Assembly: GCA_965644295.1 (NCBI GenBank)
Contig: CBFFRP010000281.1
Coordinates: 124,001-188,000 of the forward strand
Length of the DNA stretch: 64,000 nucleotides
Source: Paraphysomonas bandaiensis
Lineage: Eukaryota > Chrysophyceae
Direction of reading: 5' to 3'
Position numbers and translations under genes: made by a program. Of this stretch, positions 1 to 11,935 are shown in pieces. Under the pieces are notes generated by a model, which saw nothing but the letters and a program-made list of their open reading frames with translations, searched no databases and had not been told where the DNA came from. Each line of letters starts with the position of its first letter. Positions within the stretch are counted from its first letter, which is position 1.

Positions 1-1900
1 AGTTTACTACTCTTGGATTCAATGAAAGAGATAGAGTTCGACAGGAAAACCGCAGGAAAAAGGCTGAGCATGAGAAACGCATCGCAGAAGAGCAGGCTGC
101 AAAAGAAAAAGCGAAGGAAGATAAACGAGAGGCATATGTGAACTATGACTTCACACATGATGAATTCAGCTCTGCAATGGAAAAGCTAAAATACGCAGCC
201 AGTACTTATGATAGAAATCACCCCTCTGCTGTCAGTCTAGACGGGTTTCAGGGTGCTAGCTTAAGTCCCGGTATATTTCGCGAAATGTTGAAACGAACTT
301 TTAACATCAAGTTGACTCCCGGAGAATTGGGGGCAGCAGTGAAGTTTTTTGACAGCGATGGCGATGGCACTATTGACACTGCAGAGTTCCTTAAGCACTT
401 TTTTAAATTGCAGCGAGTGGAGCGGTCCAATGTGAGACGAAGAAGAATTCAGGCTGAAAGGGAAGTTCAAAAAAAGTTGGAAGATGAAGTTGCAGAGAGG
501 TATTGTTATTTTTATTATAATATGGTATTTTAGTAATATGCTTTTGCAGAGTACGAGCTAAAGCTATTGAGGATGAGCATAAAATGAGTTTCGGACCAGA
601 AGATGAGAAATCACTAATGAAGAAGCTTTCTGCTTTATCGGAAAACTTTGCGGTGGATAGCTCGTCTTTTGTGGGGCCAATGCAGGTTGAAGTAGTTGAT
701 ATATTTGTGTTCTTCATGTGTAATTGTGGTATGTGATTTTGTAGTCTCTGAAGGGTCCTGCTCTTCCACCTATAGCATTCAAAGAGGTTTTCTACAGGAT
801 TTTTCTAGTGCGGTTGACATTCCCTGAGATAGGCGCCTTGATGAGTGTTCTGGATGAAGCTGGAACAGGATCTATTGACGGTACGAAATTTATGAACGCC
901 TTCTTTAGACTAGGTAAGTCAAGATGAAGAATGTATATCTATTTTGTTAGGTTTCATGTCGATAGGTCGACTACAAGAAAAGGCACTCTTTGGTGAGATA
1001 AAGGTCGATATGAGTACGCTAGACTGTCTACGCCCTCAGGCATCATCACCTGGTAGCTTGTTCGAATCCATGGGATCAACATCGAAGTCTCGTGGTTCCA
1101 CTCGTGGCACCACAAGGAGCGGCCGCAGTGACGAGTTTCCAAAATCCAGGTCTGTGGAAGACTTACGGAATACTGGTATACAGGCCTCAGAAGAGGACAT
1201 TGAATCCTTTACCAAGGTCACAGTGGGCCAAAGTTGGGTACTGCCTAATGTGGTGACGAAGAAAAGGCCGACATCTGGCGAATGCAGTGAAGAGGATTCA
1301 AGAGTGAGTAGTGCAAAGAAACCTGTTAAGGTTAATGGAATTGTAGAAGAATCATTCGACGATTTTGAGCCTTTCATTGTTGTACCCCGATCACCGGACT
1401 CTCCATCGAAATTCAGGCCCAATTTGAAGGAGTTCCCAATGCCGGAAACTGGCCCTCCAACAGGAAACAATAAAAAGGCAGCAACATACAAACAAGCTAA
1501 GAAAATGTCAGCCACAGTTCCGCCTCCTAAAAAGTCACGCTCTGTGGATGGATCTGAGGGAAAGAATGTCCAGTTTCAAGGTATCACTCTTAAGAAGACT
1601 ACCTTAAGTAAGAAAGAGGCCAGTCGACTGCACTTAAATAAAGGCGATCGCTCGTTTTCTGATGCCTCAGGATTAAGATCTCCGGGTGACCCTGCTTCTC
1701 CTTACTCTTCCAAGCCGCCCAGTAGACAGCAGAGACAGAGAACAAAAAAACCGAAGCAAGAGGAACCAGAGCGCAACAGTGGAACATTTTACTTCCCTGC
1801 ATTATTATCTAGTGCACCAAGCATAAACCTTGCTCCAGTTGGACAAAGCATAATTGAGGAAGAGAATATGTTACTTTACGAGAGCACGGATTTCTTTTGA
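1..1900 (+). CDS. EF-hand protein, 5' end outside window
   Basis: The reading frame is open from base 3, so the start lies upstream. Four exons fit GT-AG rules and keep frame: <1-499, 550-685, 745-913, 951-1900, with introns of 50, 59 and 37 bp. The first exon opens with a charged, helical R/K/E-rich stretch. It is followed by an EF-hand with a canonical loop DSDGDGTIDTAE (about 350-385), which has Asp at 1, 3, 5 and 9 and Glu at 12. A second, degenerate EF-like segment (LDEAGTGSIDGTKF) lies in exon 3. Exon 4 encodes about 300 residues of Ser/Pro/Lys-rich, probably disordered tail. The likely role is calcium-dependent binding or scaffolding. No enzymatic domain is visible and I cannot assign a specific family. 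The exon structure is well supported by frame continuity. Confidence 0.8.
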
Positions 1901-4161
1901 TTCTGTCTATAGCAAGACAGTATAGTGTAGTTCAGTTTTGTGTTGAATATGTCAATTTTACATATTTATGTTGAAAAGTTAGTGTTGTTGTAATAAATGT
2001 TTAGATAATTGAAATGTACAACCAGTTTCGACTACAGCTACCGGTATTTTTATGCATAAGCACGACTTTTTCTTCATGTTATTCGGCATCTTTGTGGCCA
2101 AAGACTGCGGTAACCCGTCAAACTTTGCTCATGCATGCATGGCAATAGAAAAGTGCGAAAATCTGTTACGTCATACCACACGTCTACCACCTAGTCTCTG
2201 TTTCTCCTGGCCCAGATCATTGAGACTGTAACAAGGCTCTGGCAAAGTGTGTTATCCAAGCATCCAAGCAGTGTGAGGTGTGAGATCATTTTGGTGTTTT
2301 TAGTTACACGTTTCTTAGTTACAATTACAACGCACTCTACATACACATATATGAATATAGCGTCGCACCTTGGTGTTTGTGGCGACGCACAAGCAGTTCT
2401 CGTAGCGCTAAATGGTAGGATATCAGAGCTTGCAGTTGTTAGTAAATGATAGATGTCTATCTCTAGCCTCTGACTAGATTGTTCATCTAGCTACTATAAT
2501 ATGGTTCTGACTCTTGAACACCTATTGCTAAATAAACAGACACCTACTCAGGGTACAAAGACGTCTACACAAGTTACACTTATACTTGTATCTCTTGTAC
2601 CACAAAGAAATTGGGCAGAACGTTATCTGTTGTCTATGTTTGAGGCTCACTTTTTAGTTACCCGAAAAAATCTCCCCAGTGCTTATCCCCCAGAACACCA
2701 CGAAAAGGTGCAAATCAAACATTGTTTCGGGTTGCTCAGTAGGTTTTCATCCGAGCGGAGAAGGTGCAAGATTTTCTACTACCATAAACCATTTGGGAGG
2801 AGAGTTCAAGGTAGACGCATGTACTGGACGAGTGCACACAATGATAGATTTTGGTAGTGCCCAACAGACTGCCTGCTACTGAAAATTGTTAACTCCACCT
2901 TGAAGGGTCTTAAAGATCTGCCGCATATACATATTACGAAGACACGGACCGCAAGTTTTGTAGTGTCAGTACAAGTAGAATAGACAGGACTGTATGATCC
3001 GGCTTGTATGATCCAATGTAGCAAGCAAAACCATGTTGTATAGTCTGTCGATGCCTGCAACAATAACTAGATGAAAGGCATGTTATACCTAGTGTCACGG
3101 GAGTTGTTAAGTTAGATGCGGCAGGGTACCAGCTTGTGCTGCTTCACAATCATACGTTAATACATACTATCTATCATCAACATTACTACTTGTGACAGGT
3201 TTACTACTACTAATAATAATCAATGCGAGGTAAAATTTATTGCTGGATAAATATCTCTTACATATATTGCGTCCCATATAGGCAAAGGGAGGGGGAAATA
3301 TATTGGATTGCAAAATATTACAATTACTTATTTGTGCTCGCTACAGTATATTTTATTTTATTTCAGCAAAATTGTGCCTTGTATTGTATTGATATATATA
3401 TATATTGCACATGCTCGTGTGTCTTAGAAAATATACTAGAATAATCATAGACTACTATTCATAATCACATAACTCATCTACTTTTATAATATCAAACAAT
3501 TATGATAACTAGCTGCAACGTAGTGGCAAATTTAAGAAGCGCTGCTGCTGCATTTGAAAGCCACAGAGCTACCCAGAAGTGACGGCGACAGCTCGATACT
3601 CAATATCGATCGACCAAGATTATTGGCCTTTAAATATTATTATTATATATTGCAATATGTTGTTGTCGCCCCCTGCATATAGGTACAAGACAATAAAAAC
3701 GATTAGCTAGAGTTGGACTGCAAGAAGCAGAGTGTAGACAAATATTCTATGGATAGTACTGTGTAGCTGTCACTTTTCTTTGAGCGAAGAATCTGATGTT
3801 AATGCTTTTCTTACATGACTCAACTAAGACTACTAACTTCAAGCTCCTTCTTACTTACTATTATCCATTTGTTATCTTTTTATCTTAAAGACTCTATAGC
3901 TTATAACTCTATAGTAAGGGTGTGTATCATTTGTAGATGCATATTAGATTTTAAGAATAATGTTTGAACAGTAACGAGGTTTGCGAGTTATACTCAACAG
4001 TGGTACTAGGAGTATTTTATCTGTGTTGGAGCCAGTATACAATTACAAGAAAACTATTGGGAATGGAGTGCCCTACTTCCCCACAATGAGATTTATATAT
4101 AGGAAATAGTAACGAGATGATGGTTAGTTACAGCTCATGGCAATACCGACAACAACTCAAT
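1901..4161. other. Convergent intergenic region, no gene seen
   Basis: This 2.3-kb gap lies between the 3' ends of the EF-hand gene and the P1 gene. The open frames here (for example at 2249-2857) are short, lack recognisable domains and are interrupted. AT-rich simple stretches occur near 3390 and 3640. I see no RNA gene, transposon terminus or conserved protein. Confidence 0.6.
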
Positions 4162-4630
4162 CTAATAGTCGCTTCCGCCTCCGCCGAACATGTCCATTCC
4201 ACCCTCAAGGGCGTCAACCTCTTCCTCAACAGGCTTGGCAGCAGGAGCAGCATCAGCAGCAGCACCGGCATCTATATCATATATTATTATTATTAACAAA
4301 TCATATCATTACATACCAGCAGGTCCAGTTGCAGTAGCAGCAACAGGTGCAGGAGCTGCACCCCCACCACGTGCAAAGATAATCTTTCCACAATCATTAG
4401 CAAGTGTTGCAGCAAACATACTTGGCCAATATGGTTGTACAGTATTATTTGTTGCATGAATTAATGTACTAATTTGATCAGCAGTTATATCAGCCTGTAA
4501 TTATATATATATACATCTATTAGTCACTGTAACTGTGTATATACATATATATACATACCCCTCCATCGAATAGAGCCATAGTGGCTAAACTTGTTACAAA
4601 TTCATCTTTTTCTTCACCTACGAATGACAT
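4162..4630 (-). CDS. RPLP1: 60S acidic ribosomal protein P1
   Basis: P1 is a component of the ribosomal stalk that recruits and activates translational GTPases. Three exons on the minus strand keep frame: 4630-4559, 4494-4317 and 4271-4162, giving 119 residues, the usual P1 length. The N-terminal helix region (MSFVGEEKDEF...) is followed by ITADQISTLIHA and by VQPYWPSMFAATLAN, which match the P1 dimerisation fold rather than P2. An Ala/Gly/Pro hinge and an acidic stretch (KPVEEEVDALEGG) follow. The C terminus reads MDMFGGGGSDY and lacks the usual eukaryotic tail ending in GFGLFD. The donors (gtatgt) and acceptors (acag, atag) are clean. The gene is head-to-head with the LUC7-like gene. Confidence 0.9.
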
Positions 4631-5595
4631 TTCTGGAATCAAATTAAGGCAATGCCGGAAACCAAATTATGTTATCGTATATGTAAGAATTAATGAAGAG
4701 ATGAGGGAGGTGTATGTATATACCACACCTACCATACATACATGCGTAGCATCCCTATATACCATACATACACACACATACATACCATACGTACATACAT
4801 ACATATACATACATACATACATACATACATACATACATTCATACCATACGTACATACCATAGCTACACATACATATATACATATATACCATCCATACACA
4901 TACGTATATCCATACATACCATAGCTACACATACAAGGTATATACATATACCTACCTACTACCTATACATACTGTACATACATGCATACATACATACATA
5001 CATACATACATACATACATACATACATACATACATACATACATACATACATACATACATACATACATACATACATACATACATACATACATACATACCAT
5101 ATCGTACATACGTACATAACCACACACGTACTGCTGTGTATGTAGTAAGAAAAAACACACAGAACCACATATCTATTCTGGTTTTAATAGATGTGATCTT
5201 CAGTAGTCAAACTGAAAATATAGATTGTATAGAGATACTGCGATACATTACGTAGCATGTACTGCTGTAGATATGCATCCATATATATAGATATCTGCTG
5301 TATGCTGTATGCTGTATGTATATATATGTAGCATACAGCCCTATCATGTACACAGTACAGTAGTAGATGTGTCTATATACATGTATGTATGGATGGATAT
5401 ATATATACATTGCAACATATATCAACACACACTTATATATATATACATATATACACATCATAATAACAATATATCTACAATCAAATATATATACTTTCAA
5501 AATCTCTTTTATATCATATCTATTGTGTATAATTACTGATTATTACTACCTCCATTGCACATAATATCGTCTATTATCATACATATAGTCATCCA
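4631..5595. promoter_or_regulatory. Shared divergent promoter region (P1 / LUC7)
   Basis: This 965-bp stretch separates the start codons of two head-to-head genes and must hold both promoters. Most of it is simple sequence: a compound CATA/ATAC tract (about 4738-4935), a pure CATA array (about 4978-5096) and AT-rich TATATG tracts up to 5500. Open frames here (MYVC or HTYI repeats) are translations of the microsatellite and not genes. Confidence 0.5.
4978..5096. repeat. (CATA)n microsatellite
   Basis: An almost uninterrupted tetranucleotide array of about 29 units lies between the divergent P1 and LUC7 genes. Imperfect arrays of the same motif flank it from 4738. Confidence 0.97.
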
Positions 5596-6966
5596 ATGGG
5601 GAAATTTAGGGACACACCACTATCAGAAATGGTAATAGTCTCATTAATATCAATTACAATAATTAAATTATATTATAGGATTCACAAAGGGCTTTATTAG
5701 ATTCATTAATGGGTATTAATCGTAATCAAGATAGAGAAGATGAGGAAGTTAAGAGTTATAGGGATGAACGTGTATGCAAGTTTTACTTATTAGGATTATG
5801 TCCTCATGGTATATATATATATATATATGTTGTATTGTATATATAATAATGATGATGTAGATTTATTTGGTAACACTAAAATGGATCTTGGATATTGTGA
5901 GAAAGTTCATTCGGATGATTTTAAAGCTGATTTTGAAAAGGACCCACGAGAACGTAACCATTATGAGAGAGAACTGGAAAGAGAGCTGATGTCATATGTA
6001 TCTGAGGCAGATAGGAAGATAAGAAGAGCACGTGAGAGGCTAGAAGACGATAAAGGGAAATCGAGTGAGGTTGAGTCGAACCCTCATATTGTACGGATAA
6101 CAAACGACATTATACGGTTTACAAACGAAGCGGAGGAGGCCGGAAACGCGGATAATATAGATAAGGCCCAAGAGCTCATGACTCGTGTAGAAGGTCTGCA
6201 CATGGAAAGACAAGCACTCATGGTGAGTGCCATTTATATGCATTTGCAGAATGTACTACAACTACGAATTACATGTCACGCACCCCATGTATCCTATATA
6301 TTTCAGAAAGTGTTGATTTGGTTTCAGGCACGTCTTGTGGATGAGCGACAAGCCGCGCAGTTGCGAACAGGGTTGGATGTGAATGACAAACTGAGGGTAT
6401 GCGATGTGTGTGGAGCATTCCTATCAATCTACGATAGCGATAAGCGACTGGCTGATCACTTTCTGGGAAAGCTTCATATTGGATACCAGGTAATGAGAGA
6501 CAAGCTTGATGAAATTGCGAAGCGCAAAGAGGAAGAACGTGCACGACGCAGGGGAAATGAAAGGAGCAGAGACCGTGGTGAGAGAGATACGGGTATATAT
6601 GGGCCTTCTGCAACTAAAGACAGAGATGATAAGGACAGAGGAAAGTCTGACAGGGACAGAGAAGACGGAGAAAGAGGCAGGTCAGACAGAAATCGGTCGA
6701 GAGACAGGAGCAGGAGTGGGCGAGCGAGAAACGATAGGGACAGGAAGCGATCCAAAGACAGAGATAACAGACGAAGTAGACGGGAACGAAGCAGAAGTTC
6801 TAGCGCAGGAAGCGCAAGCAGTGCACTTGCTCGCCGTGAAGAGCGACGTCGAGCCAGAGACAAAGACAGAGGACGGGACAAGGACAGAGGGCGAGACAAA
6901 GGCAGAAGTCGAAGTCGTAGTAGAGGGAGTCGTAGACGGCGCCGTGACAGAAGTTACTCTCATTGA
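5596..6966 (+). CDS. LUC7-like U1 snRNP-associated splicing factor
   Basis: LUC7 proteins bind U1 snRNP and influence 5' splice-site choice in the nucleus. Four exons keep frame: 5596-5631, 5679-5808, 5861-6222 and 6328-6966, giving 388 residues. The N terminus has the family motif ALLDSLMGINRN. It is followed by the first zinc finger (CKFYLLGLCPHDLF...GYCEKVH, CCCH type), a coiled coil, and the second finger (CDVCGAFL...DHFLGKLHIGY, CCHH type). The last 140 or so residues are an RS/RD/RE-rich tail typical of LUC7L proteins. The first methionine is chosen because exon 1 (MGKFRDTPLSEM) splices in frame to the conserved N-terminal motif. A frame reading through the AT-rich second intron is not used, because removing it restores the finger. 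Confidence 0.92.
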
Positions 6967-7575
6967 TAGGAGGTATATGTGTGAGGACCATTTTCTACAT
7001 GGTGAAATGCCTTTCCTGACTGAAAGCTATTACTCGTTGCATATTCATGTGATAATGAAGTACCAGTCTTTCTGCTTTTGTAACATTTAATTCAAATGCG
7101 CTATGTTATCGTGATTGTTACTTAGTTTTTAGTTCAGTTAAGACTCTCTACCTATTACCTGTCAGGGCCTGGTAACCGTTAATGGTAATGCCATTATAAT
7201 TACCGGGAACGCACTGGACTACCATTAATGGACCATTAACGGTTACCAGACCCTGTTACATATGCACTTGCCTACCACCTACTACATGGCATACTACATA
7301 TACTATTGACAATTCAACATATTGTTCTTGTTCCCTAGCCGTGCTATATATTTCTTCATTTTCCATGGTCGATGAACTGTACCTAGATTTGTATCCATTT
7401 GTACGTATGTACTATTTGTAGCTTTGAGTCTAGAACGAATCTATCTGCATAAAAAAAACAACTCGACTTTTCAACAGTAGTTAAATAATAATAGGCGCGT
7501 GTAGTGCGATGTATTATTAGAGTCTTATAACAACACTCACAGTACTCTCAACACGTTACGAATACGTCAGTAACG
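6967..7575. other. Convergent intergenic region with one MITE
   Basis: This gap lies between the 3' ends of the LUC7-like and elongase genes. Apart from the short inverted-repeat element at 7164-7256, I see no gene or structured element. Confidence 0.6.
7164..7256. mobile_element. Short MITE with CAGGG/CCCTG ends
   Basis: The left end reads CAGGGCCTGGTAACCGTTAA and the right end is its near-perfect inverse (TTAACGGTTACCAGACCCTG), about 23 bp of terminal inverted repeat around a 47-bp centre. CAGGG termini are typical of hAT-derived elements. The flanks are not a convincing 8-bp duplication. A diverged relative abuts the right edge of the hAT composite near 56590-56642. Confidence 0.65.
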
Positions 7576-8364
7576 TTAGTCTTTCTTTTTGTTCTTCTTG
7601 CCAATAATATAGGATTCAATGAAGAACTTAATGAAGAAAACCGTGTACACTGGCACCATGCCGTATGGAAGTAAAAATTCAATTAAGTGATTTTTCGGGA
7701 AATCAATATAGGCAGGACAAGAGGATGGAGATATGTGCCATATATAGGTTACGGTTACCAACTGCACAATCTGCGCCGCTGTGATTAGAGGTCTCATCAC
7801 TTTCGGAAGTCGAAATGCATAATGGTAGTACATTAATGTATGCACAAACCCATTGAATAGCATACCAGATTTTTCTGTTCCTGGGAAATTTTCAACAAGA
7901 AGAAACAAGAAAAAGGTTGTTGCATGATGATAGCAGTGCAGGAATCCAATTTGATTAACAGATCTTCCCTTCCATATATCAATCGCTGTATCTCCCCACT
8001 CCCATATTTTAGAAAGAATAAATGATAATGATAACAAACGTAACCATTCAGGTAAAGGATTACAAAGATACGCTTGCAAATTATGAATTTCTCCAGATAG
8101 AAATAAATAATAAAGTGTTGAAAAACAGCATATAGCTGAATAAAAACACAACAAACAAAAATGAATTTTAGCATAATATTGTAATTTTAATTTTCCTTTA
8201 TCAGATATGGGTCTCATTGAGGGTAAAATGATGTATATAAGTAGTGTATAGATGAGGACTGATCCACATGCAAGTATAGCCGGATAAGGGCTCTGAAGAG
8301 ATATATGCCAGTTAATCCATGGTACATGAATGTCTAGACTGTTGAAAGTAAAAGAGTAATGCAT
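7576..8364 (-). CDS. ELO-family very-long-chain fatty acid elongase
   Basis: This is the condensing enzyme of microsomal fatty-acid elongation (3-ketoacyl-CoA synthase of the ELO type) in the endoplasmic reticulum. It is a single exon of 262 residues, the usual ELO length. Diagnostic motifs appear in order: KIWEWGDTA (the family KxxExxDT box), the histidine box HCYHH at about residues 144-148, and NGFVHTLMYYHYA (the family NxxVHxxMYxYY box). Six or more hydrophobic membrane segments are visible. The C terminus ends KKNKKKD, a dilysine KKxx ER-retrieval signal. It is divergent from the villin-headpiece gene across a long ATGT array. Substrate chain length cannot be read from sequence. Confidence 0.93.
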   Translation of the reverse strand: MHYSFTFNSLDIHVPWINWHISLQSPYPAILACGSVLIYTLLIYIILPSMRPISDKGKLKLQYYAKIHFCLLCFYSAICCFSTLYYLFLSGEIHNLQAYLCNPLPEWLRLLSLSFILSKIWEWGDTAIDIWKGRSVNQIGFLHCYHHATTFFLFLLVENFPGTEKSGMLFNGFVHTLMYYHYAFRLPKVMRPLITAAQIVQLVTVTYIWHISPSSCPAYIDFPKNHLIEFLLPYGMVPVYTVFFIKFFIESYIIGKKNKKKD

Positions 8365-8454
8365 TTTTTATAGTGTTTAATAGGATTGGAAAGATTTGTA
8401 ATGTGTTTATATAAACCTCATACTCATATCTATCATATACTTATATCTGCATGC

Positions 8455-8485
<31 letters not shown>

Positions 8486-8989
8486 TGTATGTATGTATGT
8501 ATGTATGTATGTATGTATGTATGTATGTATGTATGTATGTATGTATGTATGTATGTATGTATGTATGTATGTATGTATGTATGTATGTATGTATGTATGT
8601 ATGTATGTATGTATGTATGTATGTATGTATGTATGTATGTATGTATGTATGTATGTATGTATGTATGTATGTATGTATGTATGTATGTATGTATGTATGT
8701 ATGTATGTATGTATGTATGTATGTATGTATGTATGTATGTATGTATGTATGTATGTATGTATGTATGTATGTGTGTATGTATGTATGTATGTATGTATGT
8801 ATGTATGTATGTATGTATGTATGTATGTATATCTCTGGTATACCGTATATGTATGGGGTATAGTCTCCTTGTCTATTCTTTGAAGGGCATATCACTATAA
8901 CCACATTCACCCCCCCTCTATATCCTCATCATCCAACCCTATCACCTCACCTCTTTCTATATCTTCTCATAATAACTATACAGATAAAC
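8365..8989. promoter_or_regulatory. Shared divergent promoter region (ELO / headpiece gene)
   Basis: These 625 bp separate two head-to-head start codons. More than half is the ATGT array. The remaining 160 bp before the right-hand gene is pyrimidine-rich (CCCCCCTCTATATCCTC and similar) and is the best candidate for its core promoter or 5' UTR. Confidence 0.5.
8457..8830. repeat. (ATGT)n microsatellite, about 93 units
   Basis: 374 bp of ATGT with a single visible interruption (GTGTGT near 8771). It is open in all three frames on both strands because a 4-bp unit with no stop encodes MYVC or HTYI repeats. These are not genes. Confidence 0.98.
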
Positions 8990-10649
8990 ATGGCTCATGT
9001 ATCAGTACGATGTGAAAGAGCACGTATACTTGCTGGAAAACGTCATATACAAACATCTGAAGTATTAGAAGTAATGCGTAAACATGATTTAATGGATATA
9101 TTACGAGTAAAGTGTGATGGTGATTTAGGGCAGGTAATGAACAGAGTTTTTCATAGTTTAAATTATATTTTAATTAGTAACTATATAACGCACTATGTTA
9201 TATATAACGACTATACATACACACTCTGTTAATGTAACTACTATACTCTGTTAGTATGACTACTATACATATACCACTATACTATGTATAACTACTATAC
9301 ATAACTACTATACCCTGTTTATATAACTACTATATATATAACTACTTTGCTGTTTAGATAGCAACTATATATAAAACTACTTTACTCTGTTTATATAGCA
9401 ACTATGTATAACTTCTATACTCTCTTTGTATAACTACTCCGTTTATATGATTACTATTAATTGTTTTTTATGAAATTTTATATTATTTTTGTTTAATTTA
9501 TATGTGTAATATCTTATATTTTAGTTAACATATATGCTCACGTCGACACAAGTAACAGCCCCGAATCAAAATCAGTGTTCTGAAGATGGCGGCATAGAAG
9601 AAGAAAAACGATCCAATAGCAATCTTATGCATGTTGGGAGTGATGATATTCTTATTCAAGATAGAGGTAGTAGTAACAGTTCAAAAGGGGGCTCAGAGGT
9701 CGACCGCTCGAACAGCTCAGACCCAATCGTGGCCCCACCAATGAAGTTCTCTTATGACGAAATGGATATCGCCCAACCTGTAGCTCTTCCTGGCATGGTG
9801 ATCTCTTCTTCTGGTCTTAGTAAACTGGCATCTAATAGCGATAGCAGTCATGGATCAATTGATGAGCGGCCTTCAGAAGGTTTGAAGAAAGGGAAGAAAG
9901 GCTCGTTTTTATCGCGAGCCCTCTTTGGGTTGATATCTAGCGACAGTAGCCACGCTGAGCACGAGAATGAGATGGAGGTAGGCAACACCACACAAATTCA
10001 GCACGATATTGAGTCTGGTGTCGAAGTGGGCACCTCTAGTGCCCCCAGCAGCGAGTTATCATCTAAAGGTGCCGCAGCTCCCCCCTCCGCCACAAGTAGT
10101 AGTAGCAGGCGGAATAGCACAGCGACGACTGAGAGAGAACTAGAAAGGAAGAAAAGTATCACTAGTGCAAGAAATATTGCTAGGGAGGCTATGGCAGTAG
10201 CTAATACGAAGCGCCAGTCGCTCATGTCTCGCCTAGACACGCATAAGCAGGCCGGACAAACAGCTGATAGCCAGGATGCTGACGAGGACCGGGTCAAGCA
10301 TGAAGGTATATCAACAGCGAAGCCACCTTCTAGTATACCTGCGAGAGAGAGAGATAGTAGTATTGTGGGAGAGGAGAAGACGGCAAGACAATTTGGCGGT
10401 CATGGTCAACAACCGGAGAAGCTCCAGGAGAAACCCATTATGCGTTTCTACTCCTATAAGGAACTGCGTCGTGACCCTACAACGAAAGAATTACGAGATA
10501 GCTTTCCTTCTGATGTTTCAACCAAACACCGTGAACAGTATTTGGCTGATGCCGAATTTGAGTCCATATTCAACATGAAGAAGAGTCAATTTAATTCCCT
10601 TCCGGCCTGGCGACAAGCAGAGCTCAAGAAACAGCACCACTTGTTTTAA
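8990..10649 (+). CDS. Villin-headpiece domain protein
   Basis: The C-terminal 70 residues form a villin headpiece, a small F-actin-binding fold. They begin FYSYKELRRDP, continue through HREQYLADAEFESIF and LPAWRQAELKKQ, and end HLF, as headpieces do. Two exons keep frame: 8990-9133 (48 codons, AT-rich) and 9525-10649, with a 391-bp intron. The start sits in a good context (aaacATGG). The middle about 300 residues are Ser/Asp/Glu-rich and probably disordered. No gelsolin repeats are present, so this is not a true villin and is more like a headpiece on a disordered arm. It probably binds or regulates cortical actin. The function of the short N-terminal segment is unknown. Confidence 0.85.
9160..9450 (+). 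repeat. Degenerate TAACTACTATA tandem tract in intron
   Basis: The headpiece-gene intron is filled with imperfect copies of an 11-14 bp unit around 'taactactatac'. This makes it far longer than the other introns in the window. Confidence 0.7.
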
Positions 10650-11075
10650 TTATAAGATTTTGTGTGGCTGTTCTGAAATGCGTATGTATATTGTGTGTAT
10701 CAAGAAATTAACCATGATGAATATGTCGTGAGATATACACCATCTCCCTAGTTGTTTCATATGATAATATTGCCTTTGAGGGTAAGCTGGTTTTCTTACT
10801 TACGATAACTAATGAGTAATTAGCGTATTAAAGATCTGTGTATCTTCCAACGTAAAAGCCACTTTAGTTCAGCGGAGATACTGGATGTTGGAGTGAGTGA
10901 AGTTATAATATAGTGAATGCACATGTGACCTTAAACAATAATTCATGCGACAGTTGAAGCTGTCGTATTCGATATGTCTCGGTAAATACATATCGCCAAA
11001 AGGAGGTATCTCTTCCATTTCCAGTTTTTTAAAATTGTGCGCACATAAAAAACTGTAACAAAATTGATACCAATC
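10650..11075. other. Intergenic, no gene seen
   Basis: This stretch lies between the headpiece gene stop and the Copia insertion. AT-rich with no recognisable coding or structured element. The last five bases (CAATC) are the left copy of the Copia target-site duplication. Confidence 0.6.
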
Positions 11076-11419
11076 TGTTGAGTTCTGCAATATGATGTGA
11101 TATATATTGTGCAATTGAAGTGAGTTAACAGTGTGCAATAGGTAAAGTCAACTCATAGGTGTAACGGGTGATTATAGTTACAAAGGAATTAAATTCAGTT
11201 ACTGATGTGTGACTATACAAGATATAGAACTGACTGATGAACATATGATAAACAGGTGTTGCTGGGAACAGATGTTTCAACATATGTTACACGAATATGT
11301 AGTGAAGTGTTCAGAATAATAATTATAATTTCTTACTTGAAAGTGCATTGTGTTCAACAGCAAGGTTACGGTTTACGCGTAGAGCAAAGTTAACTTCAGT
11401 GAAATGTCCTATGTTAACA
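11076..11419 (+). repeat. 5' LTR
   Basis: 344 bp, TGTTGAG...GTTAACA. It matches the 3' LTR base for base over the stretch I compared by eye. Confidence 0.97.
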
Positions 11420-11432
11420 TGGTAGCGAGTGG
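11420..11432 (+). promoter_or_regulatory. Primer-binding site of the Copia element
   Basis: TGGTAGCGAG begins directly at the LTR edge. It is complementary to a tRNA 3' end of the form CTCGCTACCA. TGGTAGC is the start of the initiator-Met primer site used by Ty1-like elements. Confidence 0.75.
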
Positions 11433-11935
11433 TAGCTCTGATGAGGCGATGGAGGACAGCAAGGTGCTGAAGTTTGACAAGTGAAACGACACGTGTGTTG
11501 TAACGATTTGGGAGGCATGTGAACATGACGCAGATGTATTGGAGGGTGCCAACATATACATGGAGGCGACTCCCACATGATGATCCCAATAAGGAAGCTT
11601 TGTCCAATCATATGCTTCAAACGCTTGTGGATAGGTCTAGGAGTGAGTTGGGAGTAGTAGTCCAAAAGACTACAGCGAAATACCAGCTTGTAAATATTGG
11701 CCAATGATATGGACGAAATAGAGATTGATAGGCTGAAATGTATTTTCTACTAAAACTGCCTTCTACACTGAGCAGAGCAGCAGAGCAGTGCAGCTGTTCA
11801 TAGATAACGAGCAGGAGTGCTGAACATACACATGAACAGAGACAGAGACAGAGTTCATCGGCGGAATGGTGCTAATATGTAGATGATGATGTCTCATCTG
11901 GAGGGGAGTCCAATAAGATAGAATCTGATGGTGAA

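Noticed and set aside
1060-1080. tRNA B-box-like GTTCGAATCC
   Set aside because: It lies inside an exon with no cloverleaf around it. No tRNA or rRNA gene was found elsewhere by eye.
2249-3063. Overlapping ORFs of 66-118 codons
   Set aside because: No domain, no splice continuity, composition as in surrounding noncoding DNA.
4581-5564. Multiple ORFs rich in Y, T, H, M and V
   Set aside because: Microsatellite translations in the divergent gap between P1 and LUC7. The real coding at 4559-4630 is the first exon of P1 on the minus strand.
6474-7090. Long antisense and shifted frames over the LUC7 tail
   Set aside because: The RS/RD-rich coding tail is low complexity and opens other frames; the LUC7 frame alone gives the zinc fingers.
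8386-8910. ORFs of 130-167 codons on both strands
   Set aside because: They are translations of the ATGT array (MYVC or HTYI repeats); any stop-free 4-bp repeat is open in every frame.
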